Of a stretch of DNA of 13,276 nucleotides, positions 1 to 7,280 are shown one piece after another; the first letter of the stretch is position 1, and every line of letters starts with the position of its first letter. The stretch is from JAGLTN01 sp023135255. Its GTDB lineage: Bacteria > Planctomycetota > Phycisphaerae > Sedimentisphaerales > Anaerobacaceae. The notes below the pieces were generated by a model. That model was given only the letters and a program-made list of their open reading frames with translations, was not told the origin of the DNA and ran no database searches. Made by a program: the position numbers and the translations under genes. The DNA is taken from assembly GCA_030639495.1 (NCBI GenBank), contig DAOWCP010000068.1, positions 1 through 13,276 on the forward strand. Reading direction: 5' to 3'.

Positions 1-448
1 GATGAGCAGGTTATTTTGGCAGTTTTTTGGGTGTTTTTGGGTGGATTTGGCGAAATCGATTTTCAAAAATTTACCTTTTTTCACCTTTTTTTCGGTTTTT
101 TCCCTTTTTTTCCCTTTTTTTCCGAAAAATGACCACGATTTGACCCTTTTTGACCAAAAATAACAGGGTGTAAAACGCCGGTTTGTGGATTTTTGGGTTG
201 ATAGCAAGGTTTTTTTGTTTTTTTCGGTGAATTTCGGCTGAGATTTTTTGATTTTAAGAGTATTGAAGCAGGATTAGTTGGATTTGGGTGGGGCGTTGCT
301 AAGGGGGGCCATGAACCATGTTGGGTTCACGGGTTTTGGGGGAAGTTGTTATTTTGTTTTGTATTTACTGTATTTGGTGGGTAGGATGGTTTGCGGTTAA
401 GCAGCAATTTTGGAAGCAGGTATTTTAAGAGGTAATTATTTAATAAGA
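1..448. other. AT-rich non-coding leader region with phased T/A tracts
   Basis: No convincing gene is seen here. From about 14 to 160 the top strand carries short runs of T (some of A) whose starts are spaced near 10 bases, most regularly at 76, 86, 96, 105, 115 and 125, separated by CCC, CGG or ACC. Such phasing with the helical repeat is known to give intrinsic DNA curvature. The - strand frame is open from 273 to position 1 (91 codons, very Lys-rich, no ATG), which I attribute to base composition. A short hairpin TGAACC/GGTTCA lies at 312-329 and has no U tract. The remainder, 330-448, shows nothing I can name. Confidence 0.5.
76..129. repeat. Phased T-tract array (about 10-bp period)
   Basis: T runs of 6-7 bases start at 76, 86, 96, 105 and 115, and an A run starts at 125, separated by 3-4 bases of C or G. 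The central units are near-identical (CCC followed by seven T). Tracts in phase with the DNA helix are a textbook cause of bending. Whether it works as a promoter upstream element, a protein-binding site or only a replication-slippage repeat cannot be decided here. Confidence 0.6.
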
Positions 449-475
449 CTTGAGGTCACAAAATGTGACCTCAAG
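449..475. promoter_or_regulatory. Perfect 12-bp-arm palindrome upstream of the first gene pair
   Basis: CTTGAGGTCACA at 449-460 is followed by AAA and then its exact reverse complement at 464-475. This 27-base inverted repeat lies about 68 bases before the chosen ATG at 543. The form suits a homodimeric repressor operator. It could instead form an RNA hairpin, but no U run follows, so it is not an ordinary terminator. Its position suggests control of the two genes at 543-2040; that is inference. Confidence 0.55.
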
Positions 476-542
476 ATTAAAATGGAGAGTTGTTTATGCC
501 CCAAAAAGCAAAGAAAAGCTTGATGCTGGTTGGAATTGTATA

Positions 543-1304
543 ATGCAGGATATGTATGTTGGTGATATTGGAGATTATGGCAAGTATGGTTTGCTAAGAA
601 TGTTATTTCCGACTTCAAGTGGATACAGATTAGGAGTTGTGTGGTATTTAGTGCCGGATGAAAGCCATAAAAGTGACGGTAAATTTATTAGTTTCCTTTC
701 TAAAGCTGGATTCAGGAGTATTGATGTTGAATTGTTTGATTGTCTAAAACGAGTTATAGATTTTGGCAGTCGAAATGTAAGTGAGATTGAGAGACTTGAA
801 GTATTAGGCAAAAATACGGTTTATTTCAAGAAGCTTTTAACATTTGATGGCATAAATGCTAATAGTGATACGGGTAGGCAAGCACGATTGTCACTCAGGC
901 AACAATGGCTTGATGAGGCTTTAGCGATGACAGATAATTGTGAGGCTGTATTTCTTGACCCTGATAATGGAATAGAAACTCCATCTGTTGCAAAGTATTC
1001 AAAGTATGGCCCAAAATATTGTTACCTGGATGATATTGAGAAATTTGTGTGCCGAGGTCAGATAGTTATTGTTTATCATCATCTTGGCCGCAATGGCAGT
1101 CATGAGTTTCAAATCAGAGCAAGAAAGGAACAGCTCTTAAATAGTATAGGTATGGGGGCGCATGTAGAATCTCTTCGTTTCAGAGCTTATAGCCCAAGAG
1201 CTTATTTTATTGTTTTTAATTCAGAGCAGAAGAATTATGTTGAATCAAGATTAAGAGTATTGCTGGAAAGCCAATGGCAGAAATGTTTTGAGTTAATTGA
1301 TTAG
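543..1304 (+). CDS. Conserved-looking protein of unknown function, YVGDIGDYGKYG/FLDPDNG type
   Basis: A 253-residue protein that I do not recognise by a curated name. I chose ATG 543 because the motif YVGDIGDYGKYGLLR begins almost at once (residues 5-19). A longer frame from TTG 450 would run through the palindrome at 449-475 and adds a segment without recognisable features. ATG 552 is equally possible, since TATAAT at 539-544 could be a -10 box giving a nearly leaderless message. Other notable segments are GVVWYLVPDE (31-40), AVFLDPDNGI (135-144), YGPKYCYLDD (155-164) and IVIVYHHLGRNGSHE (174-188). No signal peptide or membrane span is visible, so it is probably cytoplasmic. The hydrophobic strand ending in DPDN resembles motif IV of Rossmann-fold methyltransferases, but no glycine-rich SAM motif is evident, so that reading is weak. 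It lies 13 bases before the next gene, probably as one operon, and both are more AT-rich than the chaperone genes. Confidence 0.75.
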   Translation: MQDMYVGDIGDYGKYGLLRMLFPTSSGYRLGVVWYLVPDESHKSDGKFISFLSKAGFRSIDVELFDCLKRVIDFGSRNVSEIERLEVLGKNTVYFKKLLTFDGINANSDTGRQARLSLRQQWLDEALAMTDNCEAVFLDPDNGIETPSVAKYSKYGPKYCYLDDIEKFVCRGQIVIVYHHLGRNGSHEFQIRARKEQLLNSIGMGAHVESLRFRAYSPRAYFIVFNSEQKNYVESRLRVLLESQWQKCFELID

Positions 1305-1317
1305 AGTGGAGGGGCTG

Positions 1318-2040
1318 ATGATTTTGAAAAGTAATAGAGAAAGAGAAGAATTGATTTTTGCAAATTTAAAAGACAAATTTCAATTAAGTAGTGAATTTCT
1401 TCATGGAGACAGTCCTGATTATGTTGGTTCTTATAAAGGTGAACGATTAGGAATCGAAATAACTGAAATTTATGCATCGGAAAGACTCCGTAGGTTTGAA
1501 GTGCAAAAAGATCAAATTGTTAATTGTGCTCGTAAAAAGGCGATAGAAATAGGATTACCACCTTTGCGTGTTATTGTTAGATTTGGCTTCAAGATAAATG
1601 GCATTAAAAAGGGTAGAAGAAATTATTTGTCAGATAAACTTTTTGAATTAGTTAAAATAAATTGTCCTAAATACGGAGATAGAATTGAACTTGATTATGA
1701 AAATGATATTCCTGATGAATTTGATTTGATAGTTATCAAAAATACAGGTTGGTCTAAAATACATATTTGGTATGTGGAGAGAGTTGGTTTTGTTACGGAT
1801 AGCTTTTCTGATAAGCTGCAACAAAGAATCGATTCTAAGGCTGAAAAAATAGAATCATATTTAACCAAATGTGACAGATGTTGGCTTGTTATTGTTGGTT
1901 TGGGGATAAGTCCTTCTAATTTTTATGAAATTGATAAAGACATGGAACCGATTATTTACAAGTCTCCTTTTGAGAAAGTTTTCTTTCTGGAAGCATTTAG
2001 CAAGATATTGAAAGAACTAAAAGTAGAATCGACAGAGTAG
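1318..2040 (+). CDS. Unknown protein with a weak PD-(D/E)XK nuclease-like signature
   Basis: A 240-residue soluble protein, mildly Lys-rich, without signal peptide or membrane span. The ATG at 1318 was chosen because a purine-rich GGAGGGG stands at 1308-1314, although the 3-base spacing is short; a TTG at 1297 would overlap the upstream stop. The N-terminal part has a Glu/Lys-rich helix (residues 6-20), then SPDYVG (32-37), a short turn, and the hydrophobic strand LGIEITEIY (44-52). The spacing PD-x(12)-ExT-E is like the catalytic core of PD-(D/E)XK nucleases, where Asp and Glu bind metal, but the usual Lys is replaced by Thr49. The rest (DEFDLIVIKNTGWSKIHIWYV, CWLVIVGLGISPSNF) looks like alternating strands and helices. 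It is downstream of, and probably co-transcribed with, the gene ending at 1304. A nuclease role is a hypothesis only. Confidence 0.7.
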   Translation: MILKSNREREELIFANLKDKFQLSSEFLHGDSPDYVGSYKGERLGIEITEIYASERLRRFEVQKDQIVNCARKKAIEIGLPPLRVIVRFGFKINGIKKGRRNYLSDKLFELVKINCPKYGDRIELDYENDIPDEFDLIVIKNTGWSKIHIWYVERVGFVTDSFSDKLQQRIDSKAEKIESYLTKCDRCWLVIVGLGISPSNFYEIDKDMEPIIYKSPFEKVFFLEAFSKILKELKVESTE

Positions 2041-2358
2041 CAATGGTGGGATTATGATTGCTGGGGCGCTTGACCTGTCAAGATGGCGGGGGTGTTGATA
2101 GTTGGGTATGCCAAAAGTGGTTTTGGGGCGGTGTTAGCAGCGTGGTGTGGGGAAATTTTTTAATCTGGGGGATTTCTTAAGTCCTGTAAAAGCATGGTGT
2201 TAAGTTCTAAGTTCAATAAAGAGGCATGGGATGGTGGTTTATTGGTATCGATTTTGCACATATATATGGATTATGGCTGGTATGGATTTGGCTGGCATGG
2301 AAAAAGTGAATAAGAAAATTTCGATTTAGAACAGTATATATTTAGGAGAAAAGCAATT
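2041..2358. other. 318-base spacer upstream of groEL1
   Basis: There is no gene here. It holds a near-perfect tandem direct repeat (2265-2295) and a purine-rich AGGAG at 2344-2348, ten bases before the groEL1 start. I looked for the CIRCE operator (TTAGCACTC-N9-GAGTGCTAA), typical of HrcA control, and for a clear -35/-10 pair, and found neither. AGTATATATTT at 2333-2343 resembles a -10 region but lies too close to the ribosome-binding site to be persuasive. No T-run terminator is seen after the gene ending at 2040. Confidence 0.5.
2265..2295. repeat. Tandem 15/16-bp direct repeat upstream of groEL1
   Basis: TATGGATTATGGCTGG (2265-2280) is directly followed by TATGGATTTGGCTGG (2281-2295), which differs by one missing A. 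It lies 64-94 bases before the groEL1 ATG, where an activator or repressor could bind. It may also be an accidental duplication. No regulator is identified. Confidence 0.5.
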
Positions 2359-4068
2359 ATGGCAGTGAAAGACTTAGCATTTGAATCTGACGCCAGGGAC
2401 GGTTTGTTGGCTGGTGTGGAAAAGCTGGCGACGGCAGTGAAGTCAACGCTTGGTCCCCGCGGATGTAATGTCGTTATCGACAAGAGCTTCGGCGGGCCTT
2501 TGGTGACAAAGGACGGTGTTACCGTGGCTGAGGAGATCGATCTTGTTGACAAGGCTGAGAATATGGGCGCCAAGCTGGTAAAAGAAGCCGCCAGCAAGAC
2601 TTCGAAGATCGCAGGTGACGGCACGACTACGGCAACAGTTCTGACTGAGGCAATGTTCAAGGAGGCATTGAAGAACATCGCAGCCGGCGCCGATGCAATG
2701 GCGATTAATCGTGGTATGCAGAAAGCCGGTAAAGCGGTTACGAAAAAGCTCGAAGAGATCGCTGAGCCTGTAGATATTACAAAGGCAGAGGACATTATCA
2801 ATGTTGCATCTGTTTCAGCGAACAACGATATTGAGATCGGCAAACTCATGGCAGTAGCATTCCAGAGAGTCGGCAAGGACGGCGTTATAACGGTTGAAGA
2901 GGGTAAGACTCTCGATACTTATGTCGATTTTGTCGAGGGTATGCAGTTTGACCGTGGTTATCTTTCTCCGCATTTTGTTACGGATCCCGACAATATGGTT
3001 TGCGAACTGAACAAGCCTTACATTCTTATTTATGAAGAGAAGATCAGCAATATCGGCAAGCTGGTTCCGCTATTGGAGAAGGTTTCCAAGAGCAAGAGGC
3101 CTTTGCTGATAATTGCGGAAGACATCGAAAGCGAAGTAATGGCTACATTGGTTATCAATAAATTGAAAGGCGTTTTGAATGTTGCAGCTGTCAAGGCCCC
3201 CGGTTATGGCGACAGAAGAAAAGCCATGCTGCAGGACATTGCAGTTTTGACGGGCGCCGAAGCAATCTTCAAAGACCTCGGCATTGATCTGGAAAACGTT
3301 TCTGTAAGTCAGCTTGGTCGGGCCAAGAAAATCACTATCGACAATGACAATACTATTATTGTCGAAGGTGCCGGCACTGAGGCTGCACTTAAGGGCAGAA
3401 TCAAACAGATACAGACAGAGCTGGACGCTTCTACAAGTGAGTATGACAGCGAAAAGCTTCAGGAAAGACTTGCCAAGCTTACAGGCGGAGTTGCACAGGT
3501 CAACGTCGGTGCTGCGAGCGAAGCGGAGATGAAAGAAATTAAAGCGAGGATCGAGGACGCACTTCACGCTACAAGAGCAGCTATCGAAGAGGGCATAGTT
3601 CCCGGCGGCGGGGTTGCACTTATCAGGTGTGTCGATGTCGTCGGTAATCTGAAGCTGAAAGGTGACGAAAAGACCGGTGCTCAGATCGTAGCTAAGGCGT
3701 TAGAGCAGCCTTGCAGCTGTATCGCTGAAAACGCAGGCGCAGTTGCTAATCTGGTAGTTAACAAGGTATCACAGGGCCAGGGCAGTTTTGGTTATAACGC
3801 GGATACAGACACATATGAGGACATGCTCAAAGCCGGCATCATTGACCCGGTCAAGGTTACAAGGATCGCATTGCAGAACGCTATCAGTATTGCCGGTCTC
3901 TTATTGACTACCGATTGCGTTGTTACCGAACAGCCTGGTGACGGACCTGCAGGTATGCCGGGCGGTATGGGTGGCGGAATGCCGGGCGGTATGGGCGGCG
4001 GAATGCCAGGCGGCATGGGCGGCATGGGTGGTATGCCGGGCATGGGTGGCATGGGCGGAATGATGTAA
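2359..4068 (+). CDS. groEL: Chaperonin GroEL, copy 1 (with GGM-rich tail)
   Basis: The 569-residue 60-kDa chaperonin subunit forms double heptameric rings and folds cytosolic proteins with ATP and GroES. AGGAG at 2344-2348 supports ATG 2359. Key sites are present: the ATP-site KDG with Asp52, GDGTTT at 86-91 (Asp87 region), the catalytic Asp400 in RIEDALHATRAA, and GGG at 416-418. The apical-domain substrate-binding stretch reads GYLSPHF (200-206), with His205 where E. coli GroEL has Tyr203; I recall His as common in planctomycete GroELs. The C-terminus from residue 533 is a long Gly/Met/Pro tail ending GGMGGMM. This is longer than the E. coli tail and is the type that lines the folding cavity floor. 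It is followed by groES after 60 bases and by a second, tail-less groEL. This copy most resembles the housekeeping form. Confidence 0.97.
   Translation: MAVKDLAFESDARDGLLAGVEKLATAVKSTLGPRGCNVVIDKSFGGPLVTKDGVTVAEEIDLVDKAENMGAKLVKEAASKTSKIAGDGTTTATVLTEAMFKEALKNIAAGADAMAINRGMQKAGKAVTKKLEEIAEPVDITKAEDIINVASVSANNDIEIGKLMAVAFQRVGKDGVITVEEGKTLDTYVDFVEGMQFDRGYLSPHFVTDPDNMVCELNKPYILIYEEKISNIGKLVPLLEKVSKSKRPLLIIAEDIESEVMATLVINKLKGVLNVAAVKAPGYGDRRKAMLQDIAVLTGAEAIFKDLGIDLENVSVSQLGRAKKITIDNDNTIIVEGAGTEAALKGRIKQIQTELDASTSEYDSEKLQERLAKLTGGVAQVNVGAASEAEMKEIKARIEDALHATRAAIEEGIVPGGGVALIRCVDVVGNLKLKGDEKTGAQIVAKALEQPCSCIAENAGAVANLVVNKVSQGQGSFGYNADTDTYEDMLKAGIIDPVKVTRIALQNAISIAGLLLTTDCVVTEQPGDGPAGMPGGMGGGMPGGMGGGMPGGMGGMGGMPGMGGMGGMM
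3955..4065 (+). repeat. 24-bp coding repeats for the GGM tail of GroEL1
   Basis: Three successive units start at 3955, 3979 and 4003. Each begins ATGCC(G/A)GGCGG and encodes MPGGMGGG or MPGGMGGM, and degenerate GGCATGGGT-type half units continue to the stop. The first two units differ by one base. In-frame 24-bp units allow the tail to grow or shrink by slippage without a frameshift. Confidence 0.8.
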
Positions 4069-4128
4069 GACGAGCTTACAAAGAAAGAAAAGATTAATAA
4101 CCTTAATATAAAAATACAGGAGTCAATT

Positions 4129-4419
4129 ATGAAAATCAGACCATTAGAAGATGGCGTTGTAATAAAGCAGTTGGAAGCTAAGGAAAAAACCGCAGGCGGA
4201 ATATTTTTGCCGGAAGCTGCAAAAGAAAAACCAATGATCGGCAAGGTTGTCGCTACCGGGCCTGGTAAGACAAATGACAATGGAACTGTTACTAAGATGA
4301 GTGTTAAAAAGGGCCAGAAGGTTCTTTACTCAAAGTATATGGGCAGCGAAGTAGAGCTTGATAGTAAAAAATATATCATCCTCAAGGAAGCTGATATTTT
4401 AGGGATTATTGAAGACTAA
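4129..4419 (+). CDS. groES: Co-chaperonin GroES
   Basis: A 96-residue, 10-kDa co-chaperonin whose heptamer caps the GroEL ring. AGGAG at 4118-4122, six bases before the ATG, fixes the start. The N-terminal IRPLEDGVVIK strand, the mobile loop with GGIFLP (23-28) that contacts the GroEL apical domains, GKVVATGPG (38-46) and the C-terminal strand ending ADILGIIED are all standard. Its length matches the family. It is the only groES in the window and sits between two groEL genes (60 bases after the first, 31 before the second), so it probably serves both rings. Confidence 0.97.
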   Translation: MKIRPLEDGVVIKQLEAKEKTAGGIFLPEAAKEKPMIGKVVATGPGKTNDNGTVTKMSVKKGQKVLYSKYMGSEVELDSKKYIILKEADILGIIED

Positions 4420-4450
4420 ACTGAAACTACTTTTGTAGAGGTAATTAAAA

Positions 4451-6073
4451 ATGGCAAAACAAATGATGTTTGATGATATTGCAAGAGGCCAGCTAAAAGA
4501 GGGTCTGACCCAGTTAGCCGATGCAGTAAGGGTGACATTAGGGCCTACGGGCAAAAATGTTATTCTGCATAAAAGTTGGGGCAGCCCAAAGGTTACTAAA
4601 GACGGCGTCTCTGTAAGTAAAGAGATCGAATTGCCTGATCCGTTCCAGAATATGGGTGCTAAGATGATCAATCAGGTTGCAAGCAAAACTTCTGACCTGG
4701 TCGGTGACGGCACGACTACTTCAACTGTATTGGCTGAAGCTATTTACAATGAAGGTCTAAAGTACGTAGCAGCCGGCGCTAACCCGACAGCTCTTCGCAG
4801 TGGCATTAGCAAGGCAGCGGCTGTTGTGACAAAATACATCGAGTCTGTCGCGGTGCCTGTAAAGGGCCATGACGATATCGCTAAGGTTGCTACCATTAGT
4901 GCTAATAATGATTCCCAGGTTGGTGAGATACTTGCTGATGCTATCGATGCGGTTGGCAGAGAGGGTGTTATCGAGATCGAAGAAGGTAAGGGTATGGGCA
5001 ACGAGCTGGAGATCGTTGAGGGTATGCAGTTCGATAAGGGATATGTTTCTCCTTATTTTATTACAGATACCAAGAGCATGGAAGCTGTTTTTGAAGATGC
5101 TTATGTTCTGCTGCACGAAGACAAGATATCTAACGTTCGCGAGATCGTTCCTCTGCTGGAAAAGGTTGCACAGGTCGCTAAGCCTTTGTTGATCATCGCT
5201 GAGGATATCGAAGGCGAAGCAATGGCAGCGTTGGTGATCAACCGTTTGCAGGGCGTTTTGAAAGTTTGCTGTGTTAAGTCTCCGGGCTTTGGTGACAGAA
5301 GAAAAGCAATGATGGAAGATTTGGCGATCCTTACCGGAGGTACTGTTATAACAAAGGACCTTGGTATCAAGCTGGAAACTGTTGAGCTTTCTCAGTTGGG
5401 CAAAGCCAAGAAAATCGTTATCGACAAAGAGTCGACAACTGTTATCGAAGGCGCAGGCAAAAAGAAAGACCTGCAGGCGCGTTGTGAGCAGCTCAGAAAA
5501 CTTATGGAGAAGGCTTCAGGTGATTATGACCGGGAGAAACTCCAGGAAAGACTCGCAAAACTTACAGGCGGCGTAGCTATCATTAAATCGGGTGCTGCTA
5601 CAGAAACAGAGATGAAAGAAAAGAAAGACCTGCTTGACGATGCACTTCATGCTACAAAGGCTGCGACACAGGAAGGTGTTGTTGCAGGCGGCGGTGTCAT
5701 ATTCCTCAAAGCTATTGCTGAGGTTGAAAAGGCCAGAGCGAAAGTTAAAGGCGATGTGAAATTCGGTTTTGATATTGTCAAAAATGCTCTTAAGGCTCCG
5801 ACAGCTCAAATCGTTGAAAATTCAAGCGAACATGGCGATGTTATTGTTGCTCAGCTTTTAGAGAAGTTTGAAAAAGACGGCAAGATCGGTTATGATGCCA
5901 GCAAGGGTGAATTTGTCGACATGTTCAAGGTCGGCATTATTGACCCCGCTAAGGTTGCGAGAACAGCTCTGCAAAATGCAGCTTCTGTTTCAGGATTGAT
6001 GCTCACTACCAAGGTTATTATTACTGACCTTAAAGATGAGGAACAGGAGCCTATACATGGTTCTGTAAGGTAA
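4451..6073 (+). CDS. groEL: Chaperonin GroEL, copy 2 (lacks the GGM tail)
   Basis: A 540-residue chaperonin paralogue. AGAGG at 4437-4441, nine bases upstream, supports ATG 4451. Catalytic features are intact: KDG with Asp51, GDGTTT at 85-90, LLDDALHATKAA with Asp397, and GGG. The apical motif is GYVSPYF (197-203), with the canonical Tyr202. It differs from copy 1 at many positions, including CCVKSPGFGD instead of AAVKAPGYGD, so the duplication is not recent. The C-terminus is short and charged (DEEQEPIHGSVR) and lacks the Gly-Met tail. In other bacteria with several GroELs, tail-less copies are often specialised for a stress or a client subset. Here that is inference. The reading frame is undamaged, so it should be functional. 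Confidence 0.96.
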   Translation: MAKQMMFDDIARGQLKEGLTQLADAVRVTLGPTGKNVILHKSWGSPKVTKDGVSVSKEIELPDPFQNMGAKMINQVASKTSDLVGDGTTTSTVLAEAIYNEGLKYVAAGANPTALRSGISKAAAVVTKYIESVAVPVKGHDDIAKVATISANNDSQVGEILADAIDAVGREGVIEIEEGKGMGNELEIVEGMQFDKGYVSPYFITDTKSMEAVFEDAYVLLHEDKISNVREIVPLLEKVAQVAKPLLIIAEDIEGEAMAALVINRLQGVLKVCCVKSPGFGDRRKAMMEDLAILTGGTVITKDLGIKLETVELSQLGKAKKIVIDKESTTVIEGAGKKKDLQARCEQLRKLMEKASGDYDREKLQERLAKLTGGVAIIKSGAATETEMKEKKDLLDDALHATKAATQEGVVAGGGVIFLKAIAEVEKARAKVKGDVKFGFDIVKNALKAPTAQIVENSSEHGDVIVAQLLEKFEKDGKIGYDASKGEFVDMFKVGIIDPAKVARTALQNAASVSGLMLTTKVIITDLKDEEQEPIHGSVR

Positions 6074-6084
6074 GTTTGATTGGT

Positions 6085-6132
6085 TATGCGGGTGTTCGTT
6101 TTGGTAACTGTATGAATACCCGGCATATTTTT
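6085..6132 (+). terminator. Hairpin with U tract between groEL2 and dnaJ
   Basis: TATGCGGGTGTTC (6085-6097) pairs with GAATACCCGGCATA (6114-6127), with one bulged base and one G-U pair, around a 16-base loop. ATTTTTAAT follows at once. This looks like an intrinsic terminator or attenuator ending the groEL-groES-groEL2 message before dnaJ. The large loop and short U run make it moderate at best. Confidence 0.45.
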
Positions 6133-6155
6133 AATATTTAAACATCAGGGCAAAA

Positions 6156-7280
6156 ATGGCCAAACGTGATTATTACGAAGTGCTTGGGATTGCTAAGGGC
6201 GCTTCCGATGATGATATAAAAAGAGCTTATCGTCGGATGGCGATGAAACATCATCCGGACAAAAATCCGGACAACAAAGAGGCAGAAGCAAAATTCAAAG
6301 AATGTGCTGAAGCTTATGAAGTGTTAAGCGATTCCGAAAAACGGCAGCGATACGACCAGTTCGGCCATGATGGTCTGCGCGGAGCCGGTATGCATGACTT
6401 CTCCAGGATGAACGTTGAAGATATCTTCGGTATGTTCGGTTTCGATGATATGTTCGGTGGGATTTTTGGCGGCGGCAGAGGCAGAAGAACAGCAAGACAT
6501 GCAGGCCCGGTAAGAGGCTACGACCTGGAGACAACCGTTGAACTTACTCTTGATGATATTGCTGACGGTGTTGAAAAAACGATCGAGTTTACCAAGAAAG
6601 ATACCTGTGATCTTTGCAGCGGTTCAGGATGTGCCAAGGGCAGGAGTCCGGGCAAATGTCCCACCTGCGGCGGAAGCGGTCAGGTTGCAAGAGGCGGGGG
6701 ATTTTTCCAGATGGTCTCTACATGCCCCCAGTGCAAAGGCAGCGGTCAATACATTAGCGACCCGTGTAAGAAATGCAAAGGTGCCGGTCATGTTCCTAAA
6801 AAACGTATTGTCAGTATAAAGATACCGGCAGGCGTTCATGAAGGGCAGGGCATCAGGGTTGCAAATGAAGGTGAACCTGGTCAAAGAGGCGGACCGAGAG
6901 GAGATCTCTACTGCTATGTAAGGGTTAAAAAACATGAGTTCTTACAGCGGGACGGCAATGACCTTATCGCGGTTGTGCCGATAAGCTTTACTCAGGCGGC
7001 TTTGGGTGCAATGATCGATGTGCCCACGGTTAAGGGCACGCAGAAGTTGAAGATACCACCAGGAACCCAATACGGAAATGTTTTCAGGATTAAAGGCCAG
7101 GGTCTGCCTGATGTCAGGACTTCAAGAAAAGGAGATCTTTTTGTACAGATACACATTGAAACGCCTGTAAAGCTGAATGAAAAACAACAAAAGCTTTTAA
7201 GAGAATTTGCTGAGATGGAAAATAAATCTGTTTCGCCTAAATCAAAAGGTTTTTTTAATAGGTTATACCCTTCAGGGTAA
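6156..7280 (+). CDS. dnaJ: Chaperone DnaJ (type I Hsp40)
   Basis: A 374-residue co-chaperone that delivers unfolded clients to DnaK and stimulates its ATPase. CAGGG at 6146-6150 supports the ATG. Domain order: J domain at 1-75 with HPD at 33-35; a short Gly/Phe region around 88-108 (MFGFDDMFGGIFGGG); and a zinc domain with four CxxCxGxG motifs at 151-158, 168-175, 190-197 and 204-211. The last zinc motif reads CKKCKGAG. Next come the C-terminal substrate-binding and dimerisation regions to about 345, and a short Lys/Ser tail. All zinc ligands are present. No dnaK is in the window, so its partner is encoded elsewhere. A conserved regulatory palindrome begins inside the last codons (7266) and leads into grpE. 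Confidence 0.97.
   Translation: MAKRDYYEVLGIAKGASDDDIKRAYRRMAMKHHPDKNPDNKEAEAKFKECAEAYEVLSDSEKRQRYDQFGHDGLRGAGMHDFSRMNVEDIFGMFGFDDMFGGIFGGGRGRRTARHAGPVRGYDLETTVELTLDDIADGVEKTIEFTKKDTCDLCSGSGCAKGRSPGKCPTCGGSGQVARGGGFFQMVSTCPQCKGSGQYISDPCKKCKGAGHVPKKRIVSIKIPAGVHEGQGIRVANEGEPGQRGGPRGDLYCYVRVKKHEFLQRDGNDLIAVVPISFTQAALGAMIDVPTVKGTQKLKIPPGTQYGNVFRIKGQGLPDVRTSRKGDLFVQIHIETPVKLNEKQQKLLREFAEMENKSVSPKSKGFFNRLYPSG

Noticed and set aside
181..192. TGTGGATTT, resembling a DnaA box
   Set aside because: A single imperfect match in AT-rich DNA, with no cluster of boxes and no dnaA/dnaN genes nearby, so no origin is claimed.
1..273. Open - strand frame of 91 codons, very Lys-rich, running off the window
   Set aside because: It has no ATG and its composition follows from the T-tract array. 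Open length is expected when the strand is nearly free of stop-rich triplets. No recognisable domain.
324..332. GGTTCACGG, resembling a tRNA T-arm
   Set aside because: No acceptor stem, anticodon arm or CCA-side pairing can be built around it.
2296..2312. TGGCATGG..., considered as a sigma-54 promoter
   Set aside because: The -12 half (TTGC) is missing at the required distance.
2455..2470. CCGCGGATGTAA inside groEL1, similar to the CCGCGGATAAAC box
   Set aside because: It lies in coding sequence for the conserved GPRGCNVV motif and lacks all the other blocks of the array.
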